The notes under the pieces were generated by a model. It did no database searches. It was not told the origin of the DNA and saw only the letters and a list, made by a program, of their open reading frames with translations. A program made the position numbers and the translations under genes. This document shows, piece after piece, positions 1 through 7,601 of a stretch of 64,000 nt of DNA (position 1 is its first letter; each line of letters begins with the position of its first letter). Location of the stretch: positions 124,001-188,000 of the forward strand of contig NZ_WTYK01000003.1 in NCBI RefSeq assembly GCF_009828065.1. The letters are read 5' to 3'. Source of the DNA: Croceibacterium soli (GTDB lineage: Bacteria > Pseudomonadota > Alphaproteobacteria > Sphingomonadales > Sphingomonadaceae).

Positions 1-1511
1 CGATTCGCCAGCCGGATGAAGCACGACCGTCTCGATCACCTCGCGAACGACCTTGGCGGCTTCGGTCTCGCCGTCGTGGCCGAGCGTTTCGTGGAGGCGG
101 GCCACAGCGGTGAGGTAGCGTTCACGCGCACCGGAGTGAAGCACAACGACGCTGGGTGCTGCCGTTGCCGCCAGCCGCTGCCGCAACTCGTTCTCCCGCG
201 CCAGCGTGGCTTGAAGCTCCGGCTGGGTGCGGACGGGATCACACAAGCCGTCCATCAGTAGGTTGTTGAGCCGCTCAGCCCGCGCAGAAGTCTTCGCCAG
301 TTCCGCTTCCAGCGACGCCCGCTGTGTGGTCGATGACATCCGCAGCCGCTTCATCTCCGCCTCGTATGTTTCGAGGAAGTCGCGGATCGCATCGGGTTCT
401 TGAAGCTCGCGACGCAGCAAGCCAAGCACCCGCTCCTCGATCTCGTCGATGTAATAGCTGCGAGGGTCGGGGCAGTCCCCGCTCTCTTTGTGCCGCGAGC
501 ACTGTAAGCGCGTGCGCCCAGTCTTATCCTTGCCCTTGGTGGACATGCCGCTGCCGCAAGCGCCGCAGCGAAGCAGACCGCTGAACACGCGCTTGGCGGC
601 ACGAGCACGCTGTGACGGCTCCTGCTGCTTCTTCGCCTTCCGCGCCGCAACGGCGTCCCAAAGTTCATCAGGCACGATGCGCAGTTGCTCGGCTTCGGCG
701 CGAACCCATTCGACGGGGGCGTTGCGGCGAGATACCCGCTTGCCGGTGTTCGGGTTTACAACCATGCGGCTCTTATTCCAGACGATGCTACCGACATACA
801 GTTCATTGTTCAGGATGCCGCTGCCGCGCGCGGCCTCGCCGTGGATACATGATGCCGCCCAACGCTTACCGCGCGGCGGCTTCACCCCGCGACGGTTGAG
901 GTCGGCAGCGATGGCGCGCGGAGTTTCCCCCGCTGCGTAGCGTTCGAAAATCTCCAAAACGATCTGCGCCTCGTCTTCGACGATCAACAGGATGCCGCCA
1001 CGCCGCTTCTCGTGCGCGTGGCGCGGTGCCGACCGATAGCCGTAGGCACGCCCACCTGCCGTAAAACCATTTCGCACGATGCCGTCGAGGCCGCGCCACA
1101 CCATTTGCGCCGTCTGCTCTCGGGTGAGGTGCGCCACCAGCCCTTCACCGCCGCCCCCATGGGATCGAGAACAGTATTGGTCCCCGATCCGATGACAGTG
1201 ATGCCGAGGAAGGTCAGATGCTCAATAGCCTTCTGGACATCGCCGTTGTTCCGCGACAGGCGCGAGATATTCTCGATATAAAGCACAGAGAAGTCCCCGT
1301 TGTAGGCGGCCTTCATCATCGCCTTGTAGCCGTCGCGAAGCAGGATCGACGCACCGCTCTTGGCGTAGTCGGTGAAGCGGTTCGCTTCGGGCACACTGTG
1401 CGCGTTGCCACTGGCCCGCCGCTCCGACAGTCCGATCTGGTCGGCGATTGAGGTCTCGTCCTGAAGGTCCGAACTGTAGCGCGCGTAGATCGCGCCGGTG
1501 GCGGGCATCAT
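1..1511 (-). pseudogene. Large serine recombinase, frameshifted and cut by the window edge
   Basis: Serine site-specific recombinase of the large (integrase/transposase-like) type. The N-terminal part (1511 down to about 1140) reads as a resolvase catalytic domain with YARYSSD holding the nucleophilic serine and ENISRLSRN further on. Near 1138-1143 the frame is lost; reading on one base out of phase gives an uninterrupted continuation down to base 1. That part carries a recombinase domain (GLDGIVRNGFTAGGRAYGYR, then ILNNELYVGSIVWNK), a zinc ribbon (CGACGSGMS then CSRHKESGDC) and a charged coiled-coil tail. A single base appears to be missing in a GGG run, so this is either a recent inactivation or a sequencing error. 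The true C-terminus lies outside the window. Confidence 0.88.
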
Positions 1512-1645
1512 GAACGCGACTCCAGAGCTTCGGCTTCGGCAGCATAGTCGGCGGCGGCGATGATCTTCGCAAGTGCTCGTGCGAGGTCGCGCACGAACTC
1601 GCGGCGCGCCTCGTAGTGTTTGTCTGTATCGTTGAAGTTATCCAT
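1508..1645 (-). CDS. 45-residue protein coupled to the recombinase
   Basis: A short reading frame, MDNFNDTDKHYEARREF to ALESRS, whose stop overlaps the recombinase start as ATGA (1511-1508). This is the usual arrangement for translational coupling. It is mostly helical and charged, with an alanine-rich second half. I do not recognise a family. Because it sits first in the transcript it could be a small accessory or regulatory partner of the recombinase, but that is inference. Support is the coupling and the leftward orientation away from the divergent promoter region at 1650-1750. Confidence 0.5.
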   Translation of the reverse strand: MDNFNDTDKHYEARREFVRDLARALAKIIAAADYAAEAEALESRS

Positions 1646-1684
1646 GCCCCTGATAATGACAAGGTTGAATAGTCTCCCGCCATA

Positions 1685-1717
1685 AATAAATCAGCACGAA
1701 GCGCAGATTGATTTATT
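1685..1717. promoter_or_regulatory. Inverted repeat in the divergent promoter region
   Basis: AATAAATCA (1685-1693) and TGATTTATT (1709-1717) are perfect 9-bp arms around a 15-base loop. The element is AT-rich in a GC-rich setting and lies between the leftward recombinase unit and the rightward HUH-like gene. It could be an operator, a recombinase site, or a hairpin recognised by the HUH-like protein. Confidence 0.45.
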
Positions 1718-1751
1718 GCACGCGCAGGATGGCATCTGGTATCTTAAGGCT

Positions 1752-2231
1752 ATGAACAAAGTAGAGCTAAAGACAAGCTGGCTGGACTTCCTTTCCAGTC
1801 AAGACTTCAGTCACGCCATCACCTTCAAGCCTAACGACGCCAACTTCACGAAGTCGGTGGCCGCACTTCATCGGCTTTTCGTCAAAGCGCACATGCTGAT
1901 CCAGCGCCGCCTGATCGGGCGCGGGTTCAACCTTACCCAAAACCGCGCGCGGCAGACACCGGCGCTGGGCATTGTAGAGGGTTCGTTGCTTACGGGCCAT
2001 ATCCACGGGGCGTTCAAGGTCGCCCCCGAGGACTGGGCGAAGTTCGAGGGGCTGTTCGCCGAGGAGAAGCGGCGTGGCCCAGATCGGAACATCTGGCGGA
2101 CGCTGGTCGCCAGCGGAACTTGCGTCGTGGAACCGATCTACGGCGCGAAGGGGTGGCACAGCTACACCCTCAAGGATGTCTGGCAGACTGACGACACCGA
2201 CAGGGTCGTCATGCTGCCGCTGTCGGCCTGA
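1752..2231 (+). CDS. Small HUH-endonuclease-like protein (Rep/relaxase fold candidate)
   Basis: A 159-residue protein. SHAITF (residues 20-25) resembles the first conserved beta strand of rolling-circle Rep proteins. GHIHG (82-86) fits the metal-binding His-hydrophobic-His motif, and YTLK (Tyr138, Lys141) fits the catalytic Tyr-x-x-Lys motif; order and spacing are right for a single-domain HUH nuclease. Known family members nick and join single-stranded DNA in plasmid, phage or transposon replication. The ATG at 1752 is chosen because TAAGG stands just upstream; a TTG at 1716 is possible. No helicase domain is attached. Its position among two serine recombinases supports a role in the mobile element. 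The assignment rests on motifs only. Confidence 0.5.
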   Translation: MNKVELKTSWLDFLSSQDFSHAITFKPNDANFTKSVAALHRLFVKAHMLIQRRLIGRGFNLTQNRARQTPALGIVEGSLLTGHIHGAFKVAPEDWAKFEGLFAEEKRRGPDRNIWRTLVASGTCVVEPIYGAKGWHSYTLKDVWQTDDTDRVVMLPLSA

Positions 2232-2356
2232 CAACCGACCTCGCCGTTCGACCGTCGTCTGTTGCTACCAGCAGGACCGAGGCCGCCGTGAAATCTTCAG
2301 ACGCCGAAGCTCTCCGTCAGGAGGGCAATGGAGAGTAATGCTCAAAGGAGAATGAC

Positions 2357-2551
2357 ATGCGATACATAGACATCATCGAGTCCATAGCTGACGACGCTAC
2401 GAAGGAAGCAAAGAAGAGATTGAAGGCAAACCAGCAGATCGACAACGCACGAAGGAAGAGGGGCAATGCGGCCCAGAAATATCAGGACTCATTACGAACT
2501 GCTAACCAGTCGGAACAAGCTGCGAAGGCGAAGCTCAACTCCTCGAAGTGA
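2357..2551 (+). CDS. Small charged hypothetical protein
   Basis: A 64-residue protein preceded by a strong ribosome binding site (AAAGGAGAATGAC before ATG). It is rich in Lys, Arg, Gln and Ala and predicted to be helical, probably a coiled coil (ATKEAKKRLKANQQ and SEQAAKAKLN). It has no signal peptide or membrane segment. I do not recognise a family. It lies between the HUH-like gene and the resolvase, so it is probably cargo or an accessory gene of the element. Confidence 0.6.
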   Translation: MRYIDIIESIADDATKEAKKRLKANQQIDNARRKRGNAAQKYQDSLRTANQSEQAAKAKLNSSK

Positions 2552-2599
2552 TCGCGTCCGTTGAGGTATACGGGATCGGGAAAGTATGGAGGCACTGAA

Positions 2600-2674
2600 A
2601 AGTGTTCCAAAAACCTTGATTTAAGGACCTTATTGGAACATACCGATTGAGTATTAGGCTCAGATGGAACACTT
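2600..2674. promoter_or_regulatory. Candidate resolvase binding site / operator
   Basis: Three copies of TGTTCCA lie just before the resolvase start. AAGTGTTCCA (2600-2609) is matched by its exact reverse complement TGGAACACTT (2665-2674), and TTGGAACA (2633-2640) is the reverse complement of TGTTCCAA (2603-2610). CCTTGATTTAAGG is nested inside. Paired inverted subsites next to the gene are typical of resolvase res sites that also autoregulate. The stretch is AT-rich and probably contains the promoter. Confidence 0.55.
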
Positions 2675-2677
2675 CAG

Positions 2678-3223
2678 ATGTTGGTAGGCTATGGGAGGGT
2701 CAGCAGCGCGGATCAGGACCTGACAGTTCAGGTGGACGCGCTGAAGGATGCCGGATGCGAGCGCGTGTTCAGTGAGAAGAAGTCAGGTCGTCGCGCCGGG
2801 GATCGCGCGACGCTCGCAGAGGCGCTGGATTTTGTTAGGCAGGGTGACACCTTGCTTGTGACCCGCCTCGACCGATTAGCTCGTTCAACTCAGGACTTGC
2901 ACAACATCTTGGCGATGCTCGACGCCAAGGGCGTCGGCTTCAAATGCCTCGCCCAATCGGGTGTCGATACAACAACAAGCACGGGGAAGCTCATGCTTGG
3001 CGTCCTCGGGGCCGTTGCCGCCTTCGAAGCGGACTTGCGCGCCGAGCGGCAGGCGGAGGGTATCGCGAAGGCCAAAGCTGCGGGGAAATATCGCGGGCGT
3101 GCGCCCAGCGTGGATTACAGCCAAGTTCGCAAGCTTCGCAAACAGGGCGTCAGCCCAACCGAAATATCAAGGCTGCTGGGCGTGGGCAGGACTACCATTT
3201 ACCGGATCATAGCTGGGGACTAA
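2678..3223 (+). CDS. Small serine recombinase (resolvase/invertase family)
   Basis: A complete 181-residue serine recombinase of the Tn3-resolvase/Hin type. The catalytic domain shows YGRVSSADQDL with the nucleophilic serine, then LLVTRLDRLARSTQDL and the E-helix region LGVLGAVAAFEADLRAERQ. The C-terminal helix-turn-helix (SPTEISRLLGVGRTTIYRII) binds the crossover site. It starts at the ATG right after the triple TGTTCCA site. Length and domain order are normal. It may resolve cointegrates or invert a segment of the element; no invertible partner sequence is visible here. Confidence 0.9.
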   Translation: MLVGYGRVSSADQDLTVQVDALKDAGCERVFSEKKSGRRAGDRATLAEALDFVRQGDTLLVTRLDRLARSTQDLHNILAMLDAKGVGFKCLAQSGVDTTTSTGKLMLGVLGAVAAFEADLRAERQAEGIAKAKAAGKYRGRAPSVDYSQVRKLRKQGVSPTEISRLLGVGRTTIYRIIAGD

Positions 3224-3271
3224 GCGGCCCTCGCGCTGGCAGAGCGAAGGCGCGGCGCATACGCTCAGACC

Positions 3272-3871
3272 ATGGATACTGTTCCTACATCTGTTGTCGA
3301 AGCGTCATTGCTAGGGATTGGTGCGGGCGATTGGTTGCAAGCACTTCTAACTGCGGCGTCGTTGCTGGTGGCGATTATCACGGCGGCCATCATCAGCCCA
3401 AAGCTCGCCGAGCGGAGCGCGCGCCGTGACCAGCGCGAGCGGCTGCTGCGGGTTCTTATCAGCACCTCGCCGCTGCCTGCCAACCCGGATTACCAAGGTG
3501 CAATCGGACTGATCCCCATCGACTTCAAGGGGTGCGAGCGCGTTCTCAAGGCCCGCTCCGACTATCTTGCGTTCGTCAGAACGCCATTCCCGGAGGATGA
3601 CTCCGGACGGGCCGCTCACCTTCAGGAATCGATCAACCTGCAAGCCGATATGATCGCCGCGATGGGACAGGAGCTTGGATTTGACCTGACCCGCCAAAGC
3701 CTGATCGACGGCGCTTATGTCTCCCAAGGGTTTGTCGAGCGAGAAGAACTCAACATCGCGGCGGCCAGATCATGGCTGCGGATCGCAACCGCCTTGGAAA
3801 TGAATAACGAGATGTTCGCTCGAACGCTCTCGCAGACCGGCAACGATGCGTCAGGAGCGCCGACGCGGTGA
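3272..3871 (+). CDS. Single-pass membrane protein, DUF6680-like
   Basis: A 199-residue protein. One transmembrane helix (about residues 21-42, LLTAASLLVAIITAAI) is followed by a basic stretch and a cytoplasmic helical domain (RERLLRVLIST, then GAIGLIPIDFKGCERVL). The pattern of a membrane anchor, a LxxLM/I-S/A-T helix and an IPIDF/Y segment recalls DUF6680, a family of unknown function often found in mobile elements; this is from memory. It may be cargo of the element. It ends shortly before the repeat-protein gene. Confidence 0.55.
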   Translation: MDTVPTSVVEASLLGIGAGDWLQALLTAASLLVAIITAAIISPKLAERSARRDQRERLLRVLISTSPLPANPDYQGAIGLIPIDFKGCERVLKARSDYLAFVRTPFPEDDSGRAAHLQESINLQADMIAAMGQELGFDLTRQSLIDGAYVSQGFVEREELNIAAARSWLRIATALEMNNEMFARTLSQTGNDASGAPTR

Positions 3872-3902
3872 AGGCGCAACAACAATCACAGGAGGAGGGG
3901 TC

Positions 3903-4274
3903 ATGATCTTTATGGGCGGCTCGCACGGGTGCATGTGGCGCTCGGATCACAACGGCGGATTCAGCGGCCATGGTGGTGATGTCAGCGGATGCATGTGGAG
4001 GTCGGACCACAACGGCGGCTTCAACGGATATGGGGGGAACGCGAACGGCCAGATGTGGCGCTCCGATGGGAACGGCGGCTGGAACGGCTACGGTGGCGAT
4101 GCGAACGGCACCATGATCCGAACTGACGGCAACGGCGGCTTCAACTGCTACGGGGGCAACCGGAACGGCGAAATGTGGCGCTCCGATGGGAACGGCGGCT
4201 GGAACGGATTTGGTGGTGATGCGAACGGAAGAATGTGGCGGTCAGACGGTAACGGCGGTTGGAACATCTTCTAG
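3903..4274 (+). CDS. WRSDGNGG tandem-repeat protein
   Basis: A 123-residue protein made almost entirely of six 20-residue repeats of the form G-x-M-W-R-S-D-x-N-G-G-W/F-N-G-Y-G-G-D/N-A-N. A strong ribosome binding site (CAGGAGGAGGGGTC) precedes the ATG at 3903, which fixes the start; an earlier in-frame ATG lies inside the preceding gene. It has no signal peptide and no cysteine pattern. Gly, Asn, Trp and Asp dominate, suggesting a repetitive beta fold. It vaguely resembles small WRSDG/FYSDG repeat proteins of unknown role in other bacteria. Function unknown; it is the last gene of the element. Confidence 0.8.
   Translation: MIFMGGSHGCMWRSDHNGGFSGHGGDVSGCMWRSDHNGGFNGYGGNANGQMWRSDGNGGWNGYGGDANGTMIRTDGNGGFNCYGGNRNGEMWRSDGNGGWNGFGGDANGRMWRSDGNGGWNIF
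3927..4274 (+). repeat. 60-bp in-frame tandem repeats, 5.8 copies
   Basis: Units begin at 3927, 3987, 4047, 4107, 4167 and 4227; the last is truncated by the stop codon. Units differ by scattered substitutions but keep exact 60-base spacing, so expansion was in-frame and under coding selection. The fourth unit is the most diverged (GTMIRTDGNGG, and NCYGG in place of NGYGG). Confidence 0.9.
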
Positions 4275-4331
4275 CGGGGCACACTTCAGTTCATGCTGAC
4301 TACTCGGACAGCAGCGTAAAGCATGTTCTCA

Positions 4332-4363
4332 GGGGGATCGACCGAGTCCCTCCTCCGCTACCA
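4332..4363 (+). other. tRNA 3'-end-like remnant, candidate attachment site
   Basis: The last about 20 bases read CGAGT (end of a T-loop), CCCTC (T-stem), CTCCGCT (acceptor strand), A, CCA. That is the exact layout of a bacterial tRNA 3' end, but no 5' half or anticodon arm precedes it. Such fragments mark where an element has integrated into a tRNA gene. All mobile-element genes lie to its left and ordinary chromosomal genes to its right. The tRNA identity cannot be told. Confidence 0.5.
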
Positions 4364-4427
4364 TAACTTTCGCAGAGATCGGCGAGGGCCAAGCGGATCG
4401 CGAAGGCCCGGGGCACGAAGCCGGTGC

Positions 4428-5480
4428 CTAGCTGCCGAGCCGGTCTTGGCGCACACGGATCGTTACGACCAGGCCGCTCTCCTGCCAGTCGTAGGACAGC
4501 TCTCCGCCGAGCTGCCCTGAGACGCTCCGTGCGATCAACCGCCGCCCGAAGCCTTCAAGGACGGGCTCCTCGACGATGGGCGGGCCTCCCGTCTCGGCCC
4601 AGATCACGCAGAGGTGATCTCCATCAATCTTGCTCGAGACATCGAGGAACCCCTCGGCCGACGAGAGGGAGCCGTATTTCACCGAGTTCGTCGCCAGCTC
4701 GTGGACCACCATTGCCAGCGCAGTTGCAGCCCGCTCTCCCACGCCCATTCGGGCGACCGCCACGCGGATACGACCCGAAAACGCCGAGGTCTCGTCATAC
4801 GGGGCGAGCAGGACCGTCAGGAGGTCGCCCAGCAGCGCGGCCTTGCCTTGCTGGCCCGGAAGCGGGCGGATGATGTCGTGAGCGCGACCTAACGCGGTCA
4901 AGCGCTCCATGAGCTCGCCAGTCATGTCGGCGACCGAGGATGCGGAACGCCCGGTGATCTGCGTCAGTCCAGTGGCGATGGCCAAGAGGTTCTTGACCCG
5001 GTGGCTCATCTCACCGGCGAGGAGTTCGCTGCCCTCCTCGGCCTGCTTGCGGCCAGTAACGTCGAGGAAGATGCCGAACATGGTTCGATCGACGATCCCG
5101 GCATCGGCACCCTGTCCGCGCGCGGAGATCCAGCGAATCTCGTCTCCCAAGCAGATGCGGAAGTCGATCTCGTAGGAGCCAGCCACGGAGCGGGTGGCAG
5201 AGAAGGCCGCCCGGACTCTGTCCCGGTCAGCGGGGTGGATATGCGCCGAGAGCTCTTCGAAGGTGACCTTGTCGGACCATGGCAAGCCCCACAGTTCGAA
5301 GGCGCGTTCGTCCATCTCGAATCGATCGTCGTCGACGTGCCAGGCCCAAAGGCATACGCACGCGGCCTCGACCGCGAGGCGAAGATGCTCCTCGCGCCAA
5401 ACCGGCGCTATCGGCTTTCCGGCGACCAATTGTCTCTCCTGGCCAAGTTCATGCAGATAGCTCTGCGCACAGCAAAGCAC
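4428..5480 (-). CDS. HWE-family sensor histidine kinase with PAS domain
   Basis: A 350-residue soluble kinase. A PAS fold covers about residues 30-145 (ending with the PAC-like FGIFLDVTGRKQAEE). The phosphoacceptor region EMSHRVKNLLAIATGL places the histidine at 160. The ATPase domain shows HELATNSVKYGSLS (His260, Asn265) and WAE (294-296), the His and Trp-x-Glu residues that define the HWE subfamily. HWE kinases of alphaproteobacteria sense light, redox or general stress and often feed single-domain or PhyR-type regulators. No response regulator gene is adjacent, so the partner lies elsewhere. There is no membrane segment. A start within the first 20 codons is uncertain. Confidence 0.88.
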   Translation of the reverse strand: MLCCAQSYLHELGQERQLVAGKPIAPVWREEHLRLAVEAACVCLWAWHVDDDRFEMDERAFELWGLPWSDKVTFEELSAHIHPADRDRVRAAFSATRSVAGSYEIDFRICLGDEIRWISARGQGADAGIVDRTMFGIFLDVTGRKQAEEGSELLAGEMSHRVKNLLAIATGLTQITGRSASSVADMTGELMERLTALGRAHDIIRPLPGQQGKAALLGDLLTVLLAPYDETSAFSGRIRVAVARMGVGERAATALAMVVHELATNSVKYGSLSSAEGFLDVSSKIDGDHLCVIWAETGGPPIVEEPVLEGFGRRLIARSVSGQLGGELSYDWQESGLVVTIRVRQDRLGS

Positions 5481-5588
5481 ATAAGCAAGGTCGGTAACGA
5501 TCGGACTCTGAACCTTGGAGATCGTATTGCCGCCTGGTTAGACATGCGCCGGCTCCAGTCCGGATCCAGGGTGAGTAGCGGACCTCCT

Positions 5589-6833
5589 TCATTGTCGATC
5601 CGCCACATCGGGCACGAATTGCTCACGCGGAGTGCCATCGACATGCATAAGGCGCTCGGTAGGCAGCTTGATAACGAGCCCGCTATGCTCGAGCCGATGG
5701 TCGTAGATTGCGCGCAGCAGCCCGGCCATCCGCTGGCCGGTCACTTCCGCCCCGATGGCGTCGAAGCCGATTGCCAGCCCTTCACCCATGCTGCCGGTCC
5801 AGCGGCCGACCAGCACGCGAACGGGACCGGCATGGTGCTTCCCTGCTCTCGGCAGGACTTGCTCGATCCACTGGCGCGGAATGCCGGTAGCGAGCTGTTC
5901 GGCAGGGAGACTGTGAACTTGATAAGCACGGGGCCGGTCGACGAACCAGCCGAGTATTGCTCGCGCAACAGTCGTGTTGCCGCCACCGGGGGTATCGGTC
6001 AGATCGATCACCACCGGCTGTCCGGGGCGGACGCCTGCCATCGCCGCATCGAAGGCTGCAATGGTGGCGGTTTCTCCGAGGGCGTCATTGAAGCGGATTA
6101 CGAGGCTGCCGTGTTGCTCTGTGACCGTGACGGGAGGGCGCTCCTCCCGGCGCATCGAATAGAGGCTGGGCAGTTCTACCAAACGTGCGGCGCCTCTGTC
6201 CTGCACCTCGATAAGCCGTGACCTGTCTCGCCGGCCAGCCGCAAGGATCCGCGCCGCGAAGGCCGCTCTCTCGCTTGTTACCGGCAGGCCGAGGTCGGCC
6301 CAGAAAGCCGAAACGGCGTCTTGGATCGGCATTCCATCGACGCCGACAATTCGATCCCCCGGCTTTATACCCGCTCCCTGCGCCGGGGAGCCACTCCGAA
6401 CTGCATCGACCGAATAGACGCCGCTGGATTCGACGATCCACAAATCGGCGTAACTTGGGACCACGGCCCAGCTATCGGCCAGCGACGATCCGGTGATCGC
6501 ATGATGGTCGGAAAGGGTGAGCAGAAGGCGCTCTGCATGCCGGAGCAAGGATCGGCGGTCGCTGACCTGTTCCGCCTCCCTGAGCAATTTCTCCGAAACT
6601 GGCAGGCTCGCAGTGTCGAGGCGATCAAGGTAGGCATAGGTGCGATCGATGAGCGGTCCGATCGCGCGGGCATCTTCGCGGAATGATGCAGCTTGCGGAG
6701 CTTCGACTTCGCTGGATCGAGCAGCTCCGGCTTCGGACGAAGCGTCGGGAACGGAGGCGGGAGACTCATCCGCCAGCGTCGTGCAGCCAACCAGAAGGGC
6801 TGTTATGTTGAGCAGCAATAGAGAGCGGTGCAT
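5589..6833 (-). CDS. S41-type peptidase lipoprotein with PDZ domain
   Basis: A 414-residue exported protein. The N-terminus is a lipoprotein signal with lipobox LLVGC, so it is probably membrane-anchored in the periplasm. A helical cap (about 45-130) is followed by a PDZ domain (SGSPAQGAGIKPGDRIVGVDG) and a C-terminal tail-specific-protease fold with VVIDLTDTPGGGNTTVARAILGW and GRWTGSMGEGLAIGFDA, where the serine after TG is the likely nucleophile. S41 peptidases cut C-terminal or unfolded substrates. The catalytic lysine is not obvious, so activity is uncertain. It is transcribed alone in the same direction as the upstream DUF4242 gene. Confidence 0.8.
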   Translation of the reverse strand: MHRSLLLLNITALLVGCTTLADESPASVPDASSEAGAARSSEVEAPQAASFREDARAIGPLIDRTYAYLDRLDTASLPVSEKLLREAEQVSDRRSLLRHAERLLLTLSDHHAITGSSLADSWAVVPSYADLWIVESSGVYSVDAVRSGSPAQGAGIKPGDRIVGVDGMPIQDAVSAFWADLGLPVTSERAAFAARILAAGRRDRSRLIEVQDRGAARLVELPSLYSMRREERPPVTVTEQHGSLVIRFNDALGETATIAAFDAAMAGVRPGQPVVIDLTDTPGGGNTTVARAILGWFVDRPRAYQVHSLPAEQLATGIPRQWIEQVLPRAGKHHAGPVRVLVGRWTGSMGEGLAIGFDAIGAEVTGQRMAGLLRAIYDHRLEHSGLVIKLPTERLMHVDGTPREQFVPDVADRQ

Positions 6834-6975
6834 GGCGGCCGGTGTAGCACAGAGCGGATCCGACGCCTCAACGATTGCTCAGCTAGAGGCCAGTCCCGGG
6901 CAGCGCCGCATGGCGTCGCAGGGCTTCAGCACGGAAAGGCCTCGACCGGCCGAATAACGTCCGCCTTTCGGAGTT

Positions 6976-7248
6976 CTACTCTGCGGTCGTGGGATCGATC
7001 GTCGCTCGAACCTCCGAGATCCTGTTGGCCGGGAAGCCGGCGGTCTCTGCGTGCTGCCGGATCAGATCCTCGCTTGGCGCGCGATAGAGGCAGTAGATCT
7101 TGTCATCGGTCACATAGCTATGGACCCACTGAACCTCAGGCCCAAGGTCGCGCAGGACCGAACAGGACTTCCGCGAAGCCCCTTTGAGGTCATCTGCATC
7201 GAGCCCGCCCACTCCTGGCATGTCTCTCTCGATGACAAACTGAGGCAT
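6976..7248 (-). CDS. DUF4242 family small protein
   Basis: A 90-residue protein beginning MPQFVIERDMPGVGG, with SYVTDDKIYCLYRAPSEDLIRQHAETAGFPANRISEV towards the end. This matches the DUF4242 (SCO4226-like) ferredoxin-fold family, some members of which bind nickel. The start at 7248 is set by a strong GGAAGGAGAGAAG just upstream; a longer in-frame extension to 7383 has no such signal. The biological role is unknown. It is upstream of, and co-directional with, the S41 lipoprotein gene. Confidence 0.8.
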   Translation of the reverse strand: MPQFVIERDMPGVGGLDADDLKGASRKSCSVLRDLGPEVQWVHSYVTDDKIYCLYRAPSEDLIRQHAETAGFPANRISEVRATIDPTTAE

Positions 7249-7601
7249 CTTCTCTCTCCTTCCTGTTGCGGCCGCACTGTGCCTGCGCGGACCACCCTTG
7301 GGAAATGAAGTAGTGGATGCAGGCGGCCGGTTCGGCTCGGCTTTGCCGAAGTTCTGCCTCGATCTCGTTGCTGTCAATGCCAAGCGAACGATACAAGCTC
7401 CGCTTCGAGCGCTCGCTCCAGCGCGGGCAGATACCCGTCGATCTTTGCCGTCAGGTCGAGGCGGGCGCTTCCGCGACTGAGCCGTTCATGCGATACTGGC
7501 CCCCATCTCGCCGATGATGGCGCGGGGTGAAGGACAGGGCCGCCGTCGTCGGCCGGGGAGCACATCTGGGGACGTGGATATTTGGGGACCGGGGGGCAAC
7601 G
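7249..7601. other. Non-coding gap between divergent genes
   Basis: About 350 bases between the leftward DUF4242 gene and the rightward secreted-protein gene. I see no convincing reading frame, RNA gene or repeat; short frames here lack ribosome binding sites. It presumably holds the two divergent promoters. Confidence 0.5.

Noticed and set aside
3927-4274. CRISPR-like 60-bp periodicity
   Set aside because: Periodicity is in-frame and encodes a regular peptide repeat with its own ribosome binding site.
4332-4363. Complete tRNA gene
   Set aside because: Only the T-arm end, acceptor strand and CCA can be read; no D-arm, anticodon arm or 5' acceptor strand precedes them.
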